Assembly (NCBI GenBank): GCA_003647275.1
Contig: QMMN01000014.1
Coordinates: 1 to 52,605 of the forward strand
Direction of reading: 5' to 3'
Origin: Deltaproteobacteria bacterium
GTDB lineage: Bacteria; Desulfobacterota; Desulfobacteria; Desulfobacterales; C00003060
Length of the DNA stretch: 52,605 nt
Numbering within the stretch: the first letter of the stretch is position 1; each line of letters starts with the position of its first letter. Position numbers and translations under genes: made by a program. Positions 8,558 to 15,442 of this stretch are shown one piece after another. Under the pieces are notes generated by a model that had not been told where the DNA came from, searched no databases, and saw nothing but the letters and a program-made list of their open reading frames with translations.

Positions 8558-8956
8558 ATGAAAAAAGGGAAGAAGCATTTGATGAGAAACAACAAGGGTT
8601 TCACATTAATCGAACTGATCATGGTCATCGTCATTTTGGGCATATTGGCTGCCGTGGCTGTTCCGAAATATTATGACATGAGAAGTGATGCGGCAGATGC
8701 CACAGCCCATGGTATTACCGCTGCCCTGAGAGGGGCTGTGAGCGTGCTTTATGCTAAAAATTTAATCGGCGGCACCAATGGAGCGGCCTATGATATGACA
8801 ACTATCGTTGCTGATGCCCAAATATCAGGTGTGGATGGCTCGGCCACAGTAGGGACCGTTTTTACCGCCACCATTGGAGGCACCGCTTATAGCTGGAATC
8901 TTAACCCCGCTCCAAACCTGCCTACGACCGCAGGAACGATAAACGAAGGTTGGTAA
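8558..8956 (+). CDS. mshA: Type IV pilin-like major subunit (MshA/GspG-like)
   Basis: This is a 132-residue prepilin. A basic 14-residue leader ends in NNKG, followed by FTLIELIMVIVILG: prepilin peptidase would cut after Gly14 and N-methylate Phe15, and Glu19 is the conserved E5 needed for assembly. The hydrophobic helix is followed by a small domain rich in Gly, Ala and Thr with no cysteine, so the usual pilin disulfide loop is absent, as in MSHA/GspG-like subunits. GGAGGTGA lies about 7 bases before the ATG. Its own exact sigma-54 promoter and strong ribosome binding site suggest high, regulated expression and mark it as the major subunit. The YfhO-like gene overlaps its end by 7 bp. Confidence 0.92.
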   Translation: MKKGKKHLMRNNKGFTLIELIMVIVILGILAAVAVPKYYDMRSDAADATAHGITAALRGAVSVLYAKNLIGGTNGAAYDMTTIVADAQISGVDGSATVGTVFTATIGGTAYSWNLNPAPNLPTTAGTINEGW

Positions 8957-11403
8957 GCTTAAAGAGAAACCTTGCTTGCGGCTTACTCCTTTGTGCGTGC
9001 TTCCTTTACTTTGATGACATTCTAAGGGGTGCTTCTCTTTTTATTGAGAGGGATCTGGCCGTTTTCTTCATACCCCCGCGAGCGCTGTGGGTAAGTATGA
9101 TAAAAGGAGGCCAGCTTCCTCTCTGGAACCCCTATTTTTATGGTGGTCAACCGCTGCTCGCCACCCTTCAACCGGGTGTTCTTTACCCGCCAAATATTCT
9201 GCTTCTGCTGCTTCCATTCGATCTTGGCTTTAATTTGATCATTGTTTTTCATTTTTTCTTGGCCGGGATCTTTACTTACTTTTTCATAAAATCGCTGAAG
9301 GGGAGTGATATGGGTGCCTTTATCGGGGCGCTTGCCTTTATGTTCAGCGGCTATCTCCTTTCCGTTCATAACCTTCTCCCCCATCTGCTTTCCGTGGCAT
9401 GGCTTCCTCTGATTCTCCTCTGTTACCAAAAATACCTGAAAAGAGGGGCATTAAGATTCCTGGTGTTGACCGCTGTGTGTTTAACCATCATGTTTCTTGG
9501 GGGGGCAGTAGAGATCTTATACGGCACATTCATCCTGATCTTTGTCCTTTTGTTTTTTCCGGACCCATTTGGGGTCGGGATGTTGACGATGCCTATTCTC
9601 AAAAAGAGGGTTATATCTTTTGGGCTGGTTATATTCCTTGTGGTGTTGCTTTCCGCTGTTCAGTTACTCCCTTTCTTGGAACTCGCGTTTAATTCCATTC
9701 GAGCAGGAGGCCTGAGTTATGAAGAGGCGATCACATGGTCTCTCGATTTCAAGGACCTTGTGCAGTTTTTTGTTCCTGATCCTTATGGATATGGCTATTC
9801 CACAGAAAAATACTGGAGCAATCAAAGCTGGCTCAAGACCATATATCTCGGCATCATCCCGTTTGCCCTTTCTGTGTTTTTTGTTGTAGAAAAAAGAAGA
9901 AAGGTTATTCCCTTTTTAGTCATCATGTTCATATCCCTCATTCTTTCCTTTGGTGGAAACACACCGGTTTACAAGTTCCTGTATCTTTACGTCCCGTTTT
10001 TGAATACCATTCGTTATCCGGTCAAGTTTCTCTTTATCTTCGTTTTTCTTATTTCTGTCATGGCCGGTATGGGGTGTGACAGCCTCTGTAGGCAGATCAG
10101 TGATAAAAACACCGAAACCAAAGGGATTATCCACGGTTTTCTTGTTTTTAGTGTATTCGCGGCCCTTTTGTGGGGCATATTGAACTTTTATGAGGTCCCC
10201 ATTCAAGAATTCTTGCAGACCAAGGGGTTTGCCCCGCCCGAATATAACGATCCAAAGATTAATCTGCACAATATAAAACGGTTCTTGCTCCTTTGTTTAT
10301 TCTTTGGCCCGGTTCTGGTCTTTGGCTGGAACTATCCTAAAAGGAGAACCATCTTTTCTTTTGTGCTCCTTTTCCTATTATCACTCGATCTCTTTTTTGC
10401 GAATAAAGGATACTACCAGAAATATGATGCCGAAAGTTTCCACAAGCCATCGGAAAGCGTAAGCTTTTTAAAAAAGGACACATCCATTTTTCGAATACTG
10501 ACCACGCCGAAGACAACAAAAGAGCCGGTAAAATATTCAAGCATTTTTTCTGATTCGATCAAGGTCGATAAAGAGAAGATTTTACCGGGCTTCAACATAG
10601 AACATCGCATTTATTGTATGGATGGCAGTGAAGTGATCCGCCTTAAGAATTATGAAACCATTCGATCGTTAATATATGGTTCGCCAAAACCTGACAGCAC
10701 CAACCTTTTGTCTTTATTGAACGTCAAGTATATTATTTCCAAGTTTAAAATAGACTCGCCAGAATTTGAGCTGGCCAGGATTATTGGGGATCAAGAGGAT
10801 GATGAAGGCTCACTGAGGATTTACAGAAATTTAAATGTTCTTCCGAGGGCTTTTTTGGTGGACAAATACAAGGTGGTTGGCTCAGAAAAAGCGTACAGAA
10901 ATATCTTACAAAGCAAGACATTTGATCCACGTGAACTGGTTCTTCTGGATAAAGATCCTTTTGACCAGAGAGAAGAACCACCCTTTGCAGGTGTCCGTTC
11001 CTTTGAGGGGACTGGTTTAGCCGATCAACCCGTCCAGCCTTCTGGTGATGAAAAAGAGGGGGTGATCATGACAAAATATGAGACAAACAGGATAGAATTA
11101 GCCGCTTCTTTGAACAAACCCAAATTTCTGTTTTTGAGTGAATCCTATTATCCCGGCTGGAAAGTTTATGTGGATGGCGTCAAGGGGAAAATTTATAGGG
11201 CCAATTATGCCTTTCGCGGAGTCCCCTTAGCACCGGGAAGGCATGAGGTGTTGTTCGTGTATGATCCCCTTAGTTTTAAATTGGGGATGGCTCTGACATT
11301 GTTAGGACTTGCCGTTTGCACTGCACTTTTTTGGAAACGAAAAAACGGAGATTTTCCAGGGAACGAATCAGCAGATGAGCTGGCCGGCCATGAAACGAAA
11401 TAA
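8950..11403 (+). CDS. YfhO-like polytopic membrane protein (GT-C type glycosyltransferase candidate)
   Basis: This 817-residue protein has about a dozen membrane segments in the first two thirds, then an extracytoplasmic C-terminal domain and a final membrane segment near 777-795 (LGMALTLLGLAVCTALFW). The first outside loop contains FIERDLAVFF followed by a W-N-P and G-G-Q-P stretch, the layout of the YfhO/GT-C superfamily, where an acidic residue in this loop is catalytic and the donor is a lipid-linked sugar. Late motifs such as ESYYPGWKVYVDG and YRANYAFRGV are also typical of YfhO proteins. The start is TTG inside the last codons of the pilin gene, so translation is coupled. A pilin-modifying transferase is the natural guess by analogy with tfpO/tfpW genes beside pilin genes, but no substrate is shown. 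Confidence 0.82.
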   Translation: MVSLKRNLACGLLLCACFLYFDDILRGASLFIERDLAVFFIPPRALWVSMIKGGQLPLWNPYFYGGQPLLATLQPGVLYPPNILLLLLPFDLGFNLIIVFHFFLAGIFTYFFIKSLKGSDMGAFIGALAFMFSGYLLSVHNLLPHLLSVAWLPLILLCYQKYLKRGALRFLVLTAVCLTIMFLGGAVEILYGTFILIFVLLFFPDPFGVGMLTMPILKKRVISFGLVIFLVVLLSAVQLLPFLELAFNSIRAGGLSYEEAITWSLDFKDLVQFFVPDPYGYGYSTEKYWSNQSWLKTIYLGIIPFALSVFFVVEKRRKVIPFLVIMFISLILSFGGNTPVYKFLYLYVPFLNTIRYPVKFLFIFVFLISVMAGMGCDSLCRQISDKNTETKGIIHGFLVFSVFAALLWGILNFYEVPIQEFLQTKGFAPPEYNDPKINLHNIKRFLLLCLFFGPVLVFGWNYPKRRTIFSFVLLFLLSLDLFFANKGYYQKYDAESFHKPSESVSFLKKDTSIFRILTTPKTTKEPVKYSSIFSDSIKVDKEKILPGFNIEHRIYCMDGSEVIRLKNYETIRSLIYGSPKPDSTNLLSLLNVKYIISKFKIDSPEFELARIIGDQEDDEGSLRIYRNLNVLPRAFLVDKYKVVGSEKAYRNILQSKTFDPRELVLLDKDPFDQREEPPFAGVRSFEGTGLADQPVQPSGDEKEGVIMTKYETNRIELAASLNKPKFLFLSESYYPGWKVYVDGVKGKIYRANYAFRGVPLAPGRHEVLFVYDPLSFKLGMALTLLGLAVCTALFWKRKNGDFPGNESADELAGHETK

Positions 11404-11454
11404 AGCCTTCAATCCGATTTTCTGGCTGTTTTCTATGGTCATATTCTATATTGC

Positions 11455-11769
11455 ATGAAGAAACCCCGTTCTTTTATCTGGCTCAACCAGGCGAGAAAAC
11501 ACTTACAGAACACAGGTGCAGGTAAAAATTTGCCCCTTGTCTTCGAAAATTCCCTCTATACCGCTATTGTATATGATGAATTGGGGCAATATAAAATGGC
11601 ACGGATTTATTATAAAAAGTCTCTTGCGCTGGCAAAATCCGACAGCATCAGATGCGAGACCGGGCCATTGCAAGAAAGGCTTGCGTATATGGAAAAGGCA
11701 ATTAAGCAACAAAGCGGCTTCACCATGAATGAACATTGTGAGCAAAGCAAACGGATCATATGGACATAA
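11455..11769 (+). CDS. Small TPR-containing hypothetical protein
   Basis: This 104-residue protein has one recognisable tetratricopeptide helix pair (NSLYTAIVYDELGQYKMARIY, then KKSLALAKSD) between an N-terminal basic stretch and a polar tail. It lies 51 bp after the YfhO-like gene and about 180 bp before the first minor pilin. The ATG has no strong ribosome binding site, so the exact start is uncertain. It may be a degenerate remnant of a larger TPR protein. No function can be assigned. Confidence 0.5.
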   Translation: MKKPRSFIWLNQARKHLQNTGAGKNLPLVFENSLYTAIVYDELGQYKMARIYYKKSLALAKSDSIRCETGPLQERLAYMEKAIKQQSGFTMNEHCEQSKRIIWT

Positions 11770-11952
11770 GCGTTCAGGTGTTTCATCTTTTCAGCCTGTT
11801 GCCCAAATCAGTTTATGGCAATGTTGCTGGTTTTTCGTAGCTGATAAGCCGCCAAAGATTGTCTGGATAGCCATTTGGGCAACAACCTGTTTTGTTGAAA
11901 CTGAAAGCTGGCTGCCTACATATTGACATTGCTTCGGCACCGTGCCAGAATA

Positions 11953-12378
11953 ATGATTATGAAAAATGATGGCGGGTTTACCATTATTGAACTTGTCATG
12001 GTTATAACTACGATCGGTATCCTGGCGTTTATTGCTATATCAAAGTACCCCACCACGGAAATCTCGTTAGAAGCAGCTGCAGACCTAATAAAATCAGACA
12101 TTCGATCTGTACAGGCCCTGGCCATGGCCAAGCATGCAGGTCAAAGTCTCACCTTCGATAGTTCAACGCAATATAGCTTTCCGAAACTGGGAGGGGGAAC
12201 CGAAACGAGGGATTTTAATAATATCTTCCGCGGGGAGATTAGTCTGAGCGCGTATCCTACAGCCATTACATTTAATTCTCTTGGAGAACCGACCGCAGAC
12301 CAGGACAGTTCAATTACCGTATCGAACGGAAGTTCACGAACTCTGACGGTGTTACAATATACCGGAAAGGTCGAATAG
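11953..12378 (+). CDS. Minor pilin/pseudopilin, GspH/MshC-like
   Basis: This is a prepilin of about 141 residues. The short leader MIMKNDGG is followed by FTIIELVMVITTIGILAFIA, with Glu at mature position 5. The text after the helix (AAADLIKSDIRSVQALAMA) is typical of GspH/FimT/MshC proteins, in which this segment precedes a beta-rich domain. The start was set at ATG 11953 (11959 is also possible) because it leaves a short basic leader; an in-frame upstream TTG would add ten unlikely residues. It is the first of four consecutive minor pilin-like genes. The next starts one base after its stop. Confidence 0.85.
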   Translation: MIMKNDGGFTIIELVMVITTIGILAFIAISKYPTTEISLEAAADLIKSDIRSVQALAMAKHAGQSLTFDSSTQYSFPKLGGGTETRDFNNIFRGEISLSAYPTAITFNSLGEPTADQDSSITVSNGSSRTLTVLQYTGKVE

Positions 12379-12379
12379 G

Positions 12380-12838
12380 ATGATCTCAAAAAAACAAAAA
12401 GGGATCACCCTGATAGAGTTGATTGTTTTTATTGTTGTGGTTTCGGTGGCCATCCCGGCGATTGTTGGTCCGGTGTTGTCACTTTTAAAGGAGAGCACAA
12501 AGCCGGAAAAGGCTGTTACGGCTGATTTTTTAGGCCAACAGATTTTAGAAGTCATCACAGCGAATGACTTTCCCACCCTTACCGGCACCAACTCGGCTCC
12601 GCCTATACCTCCGAGTTCGGTGGAAACCGACATCAATAATACGATTGATGCTTCATGGCCTGCTGACTATTCTTATCATTGGAGTATATACTACATAACG
12701 GACACTGATCTCGACACCCAACAAACTTCTGCCACAAACTACGTAAGAATCAATATCACGGTCACCGATCCGGATGGTACTGATTATCATTATTATTCTA
12801 TCGTGACTAAAAGGGTCAAAGATGATCCTGAGGGATAG
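12380..12838 (+). CDS. Minor pilin/pseudopilin, GspI/MshD-like
   Basis: This is a 152-residue prepilin with leader MISKKQKG and mature start ITLIELIVFIVVVSVAIPAI, keeping Glu5. The region after the helix (LGQQILEVITANDF) matches the MshD/GspI pattern, in which an AxxLxQxxLEE-like stretch follows the transmembrane helix. A Thr/Asp-rich beta domain completes the protein. The gene is packed tightly between the GspH-like and GspJ-like genes, as in MSHA operons (C-D-O-P). It probably forms part of the pilus tip or initiation complex. Confidence 0.82.
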   Translation: MISKKQKGITLIELIVFIVVVSVAIPAIVGPVLSLLKESTKPEKAVTADFLGQQILEVITANDFPTLTGTNSAPPIPPSSVETDINNTIDASWPADYSYHWSIYYITDTDLDTQQTSATNYVRINITVTDPDGTDYHYYSIVTKRVKDDPEG

Positions 12839-12874
12839 GTAGCAGTGTTGTTGGAATTCCAAGATACTGAGCTC

Positions 12875-13414
12875 ATGCGAAAGAATAAAGGATTCACTCT
12901 AATCGAAATTATAGTAGTGATTGTCATAATGGCAGTCCTTGGTGTTTTTGGTTATCGTTTCCTCTCCACCTCTATGCATACCTATTCCATGATGGAAAAA
13001 CAAAAGGGCCTTTTGGATGAAGCTGCTATGGCTATGGAGCGGATCAGCCGGGAATTGAGGGATGCAAACTCTATTTCGTCTCCGACATCCGGAAGTACAT
13101 CTTCCACCTTAACCTTCACAAAAAGCCATGGATCCCCCGAGGAAACCAGCACTTACGATATCACCTTTCAGCTTTTCTCAGGTACGCTGCAAAGGGTGGG
13201 GAGCACGACAGTCAACCTTGCTGAAGCGGTTTCTGTATTTACGGCAGAGCGGGGAACATCAGAAGAAATAACGATTTTCCTTACTTTACAGGAAGGCACT
13301 GGAGAACAAATCACGCTTCAGAGCTATATTTGTCCCAAAAACTTGCCTTATCCAGATCCTGAGGCCCCTTCAGGAAGAAATTTCGGTGGGTGTTGGGAGG
13401 AAGATTTTCAATGA
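12875..13414 (+). CDS. Minor pilin/pseudopilin, GspJ/MshO-like
   Basis: This is a prepilin of about 179 residues. The leader MRKNKG is followed by FTLIEIIVVIVIMAVLGVFG with Glu5. The following AAMAMERISRELRDANSI is the R-x-x-R-E-L-R segment typical of GspJ/MshO minor pilins. ATG 12875 is chosen because it leaves a normal 6-residue leader; the upstream in-frame TTG at 12845 would give an implausibly long, acidic leader. The stop overlaps the next start as ATGA. Confidence 0.85.
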   Translation: MRKNKGFTLIEIIVVIVIMAVLGVFGYRFLSTSMHTYSMMEKQKGLLDEAAMAMERISRELRDANSISSPTSGSTSSTLTFTKSHGSPEETSTYDITFQLFSGTLQRVGSTTVNLAEAVSVFTAERGTSEEITIFLTLQEGTGEQITLQSYICPKNLPYPDPEAPSGRNFGGCWEEDFQ

Positions 13415-13848
13415 TGAAAGGATTTGCATCAGGTAATTCCCAAAATAAAGGCGTTACCCTCGTTACCCTTATTATCGCTATCACGATATTTGGTGTTTTG
13501 GTAACGGTTTTTTCTTACGTGATCATTGCCAAACATGGGTCTGAGCCGCTTTATGTCCAATCCACGCAGGCTTACGCTATTGCCCAGGCCGGGATAGAAT
13601 ATGGCATTCGTTATGCGGCGGATAATGGTTATTGGGCCGCTGGCTCTCCTGGCATTACTGAATCGTTCGGCAACGGAAGCTTCACTCTTGTATACACAGC
13701 GGCCACTGAGACTGATCCGAGCTTACTGACATCAACCGGGACAGTCGGGGTTGCAGAGAGACAGATTATATTACACCACTTTGTAGGCTGGGTTGAAGGT
13801 CAGGCGATCACGACAGATCCAAATGACCCTGCTTATGCAACAACATAA
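13411..13848 (+). CDS. Minor pilin-like protein, MshP/PilX-like
   Basis: This protein of about 145 residues has the prepilin-like start NSQNKG followed by VTLVTLIIAITIFGVLVTVF. Position 5 of the mature form is Thr instead of Glu, a known feature of GspK/PilX/MshP-type minor pilins. The segment AYAIAQAGIEYGIRYAADNG matches the A-x-x-A-G-x-E region of MshP/PilX proteins. The start codon sits in an ATGA overlap with the previous gene. It closes the four-gene minor pilin block. Confidence 0.8.
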   Translation: MMKGFASGNSQNKGVTLVTLIIAITIFGVLVTVFSYVIIAKHGSEPLYVQSTQAYAIAQAGIEYGIRYAADNGYWAAGSPGITESFGNGSFTLVYTAATETDPSLLTSTGTVGVAERQIILHHFVGWVEGQAITTDPNDPAYATT

Positions 13849-13933
13849 GCCAAGCGATGATCATATGGGGGTTTTTAGGAGTTCATTCCTGGGCGATAAA
13901 TGCATGGTGGGTGGATGAATCGCACTGCTATAA

Positions 13934-13949
13934 TGTCAAAAAATTGACA
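13934..13949. promoter_or_regulatory. TGTCAA-N4-TTGACA palindrome (possible activator site)
   Basis: This perfect 6+6 inverted repeat has four A bases between the arms and is centred about 115 bp upstream of the second sigma-54 promoter. It shares the CAA...TTG core with the palindromes at 8340-8376 but has different outer bases and a 4-base rather than 3-base spacer. It could be a weaker site for the same regulator or an unrelated operator. Confidence 0.35.
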
Positions 13950-14057
13950 CATTCTGTTAAAATAGTTTAACTATGGCGGCTTTGGAGGAGGACTTAAATG
14001 GATAGTAAATGCTCATAACCAAGTGATTTTAAGGGGATTAACCCATTTGTTTAAAAA

Positions 14058-14073
14058 TGGCACAAATATTGCA
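14058..14073 (+). promoter_or_regulatory. Sigma-54 (-24/-12) promoter of the Cys-rich gene
   Basis: TGGCACAAATATTGCA differs from the pilin promoter at 8453 by one spacer base and matches TGGCAC-N5-TTGCA exactly. It lies about 95 bp before the GTG start of the Cys-rich protein gene. This implies co-regulation with the pilin. Confidence 0.82.
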
Positions 14074-14167
14074 TTAAAAGTAATGGTATTTAATTGTCTT
14101 GTTATGATACCACTCGACGAATCAACCAGTGAACTATTTGACCGTCTCTATACAGGAGGTGAAAAAT

Positions 14168-14743
14168 GTGAAGAGTTTATCCAGGATTTCAAAAAAAGGT
14201 ATCATAATCATTTCCGCTGTGATTATGATCATGGCAGGGGTACTGGTGGCTGTTTTACCCTCTCCTTCGGATGGATGTGGCGGCGGCAGTTGTAAAGGTG
14301 GTCACCATGGCCACAACGACGATACATCGTACGTTAATGTCCCTATCCTTAACAATACCGGAAAAACAATAACCATAACCAAGATGCATATCGTGGTCCC
14401 AGGTGAGTGTGTTTGTACTAAAACTAAAGGGGATGGCACATGCAAAGAATGGAGCGGTGAAGTGCGAGTAAAAGATATCTACTTTGGTGGAACAGGTGGC
14501 CCAACCGGAACAAATGTTTTTTCGACTGACGACACTGAATGCTCCTGCAGAGTAACCTGTGAGGGTTATACCTCCGAATTCAATCAAAATGGTGGTAAAT
14601 ATGATTTCACCGGCATAAAGGTGCTGTGTACGATTTCACTTGACGTGAACCCAGCCCCTACAGGTGAGTATACGGTAACGTACTATTTTACGATCGAAGG
14701 AGATCCAGAGATGAAGTCCAATACGATAACGTTTACTCTCTAA
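14168..14743 (+). CDS. Exported Cys/His-rich protein of unknown function, sigma-54 controlled
   Basis: This is a 191-residue protein. A basic N-terminus and hydrophobic segment (KKGIIIISAVIMIMAGVLVA) export or anchor it. Immediately after comes a compact Gly/Cys/His cluster, CGGGSCKGGHHGHNDD, that could bind metal. The remaining ~140 residues look beta-rich (VPILNNTGKTITITKMHIVV) and carry seven further cysteines, including CVC, CSC and VTC groups, nine in all, suggesting disulfides or metal sites outside the cytoplasm. The start is GTG 14168, 8 bases after AGGAGGT; the overlapping ATG at 14166 reads directly into TGA. It sits where MSHA loci carry mshQ but shows no clear similarity to it. 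I do not recognise the family. Confidence 0.75.
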   Translation: MKSLSRISKKGIIIISAVIMIMAGVLVAVLPSPSDGCGGGSCKGGHHGHNDDTSYVNVPILNNTGKTITITKMHIVVPGECVCTKTKGDGTCKEWSGEVRVKDIYFGGTGGPTGTNVFSTDDTECSCRVTCEGYTSEFNQNGGKYDFTGIKVLCTISLDVNPAPTGEYTVTYYFTIEGDPEMKSNTITFTL

Positions 14744-14852
14744 AGGCTTCCAATTCCCTCAGCCCCTCTTCTCCAAAGGCCGGTGAGGTTGCTGGAAAAC
14801 CGTGCATGCTTCCGTTTTTCAGCAATCTCCATCAGCCCTTTTCTGTTTTCTC

Positions 14853-14880
14853 TTGACAATTTCACTCCATTTTTTAATAT
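14853..14880 (+). promoter_or_regulatory. Sigma-70-like promoter
   Basis: TTGACA is followed after 16 bases by TAATAT. It points toward the 2-TM gene and the PilM-type operon, about 260 bp downstream. It is judged from consensus alone. Confidence 0.45.
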
Positions 14881-15019
14881 TATCAGAATTTTGGATATGA
14901 TTTATTGTGTTGGGCGCCCTTCCGGGTGGGGGGTTGCTTCGCGGGCTTATCTTATGCACCCGGTAAGGGAAAAAATTATTTTGTATAGCTCCTCTTGACC
15001 CCGTTCTAAAGGATGAGGA

Positions 15020-15065
15020 TTCTGCCTTGCGGCAGCGCTTCGCGTCCGGGGAGCAGGCCGATCAA
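15020..15065 (+). repeat. Partial copy of palindromic repeat family A
   Basis: These 46 bases match the last 46 bases of the copy at 34368-34443 with two mismatches. They include the CTGCC-TTGC-GGCAG hairpin and the TTCGCGTCCGGGG core, and end in CCGATCAA. The first hairpin of the full element is missing. Confidence 0.75.
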
Positions 15066-15139
15066 AAGTGGCCGCAAGTTTTACCTTGTGAACTGATTGA
15101 GGGATCGCCTATTTGTGGGAGCTGTGCCCATATTTGCAC

Positions 15140-15439
15140 ATGAGACAAGTAAAAGTGTTTTTATTAAAATATTTTGGAGAGTCACTTGTCCTATCTATTC
15201 TTATAGCCCTTGTCATCATTCATTATGTTCTGGTACAGAAGATAGCCCCGCTCAATTTCTATTATATTTTGGCCCTTCTCGCTTGTTATTATCAAGGCAC
15301 TGAAATCCTACGACAAACAGGGATTGTTTTGAAAGGCACCATTCCAATGATACTTGCTCACCACGACGCCTATGCCATGGTGGATGATAAGGTCCGAAGG
15401 TCGTCGAGGCGTTTAAACAGATCAAATCTCACGAGTTAA
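15140..15439 (+). CDS. Small two-transmembrane-segment protein
   Basis: This is a 99-residue protein. Two hydrophobic helices (ESLVLSILIALVIIHYVLVQ at about 13-32 and FYYILALLACYYQ near 38-50) are followed by a basic, polar tail (DDKVRRSSRRLNRSN). Its stop lies 3 bases before the PilM-type start, so it is probably the first gene of that operon. No strong ribosome binding site is visible, and an upstream TTG at 15113 is an alternative start. It does not resemble a known MSHA component, and its function is unknown. Confidence 0.55.
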   Translation: MRQVKVFLLKYFGESLVLSILIALVIIHYVLVQKIAPLNFYYILALLACYYQGTEILRQTGIVLKGTIPMILAHHDAYAMVDDKVRRSSRRLNRSNLTS

Positions 15440-15442
15440 GAG

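Larger units (their letters stand above)
13849..14167 (+). other. Regulatory intergenic region before the Cys-rich gene
   Basis: These 319 bases hold no gene. They contain a TGTCAA-AAAA-TTGACA palindrome at 13934-13949, an exact sigma-54 promoter at 14058, and an AGGAGG ribosome binding site at 14154. The spacing from palindrome to promoter (about 115 bp) resembles that upstream of the pilin gene, although the palindrome sequence differs. Confidence 0.6.
14744..15139 (+). other. Intergenic region with a promoter and a repeat copy
   Basis: These 396 bases show no convincing gene. They hold a sigma-70-like promoter at 14853-14880, a shortened copy of the GTGAAGC...GGTCAA repeat family at 15020-15065, and a more decayed similar stretch around 14910-14945 (GCGCCCTTCCGGGTGGGG). 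The promoter would serve the 2-TM protein and the PilM-to-MshN operon. Confidence 0.5.

Noticed and set aside
14023-14295. Plus-strand frame of 90 residues over the second sigma-54 promoter
   Set aside because: It spans the promoter and ribosome binding site and ends within the Cys-rich gene; not a plausible gene.
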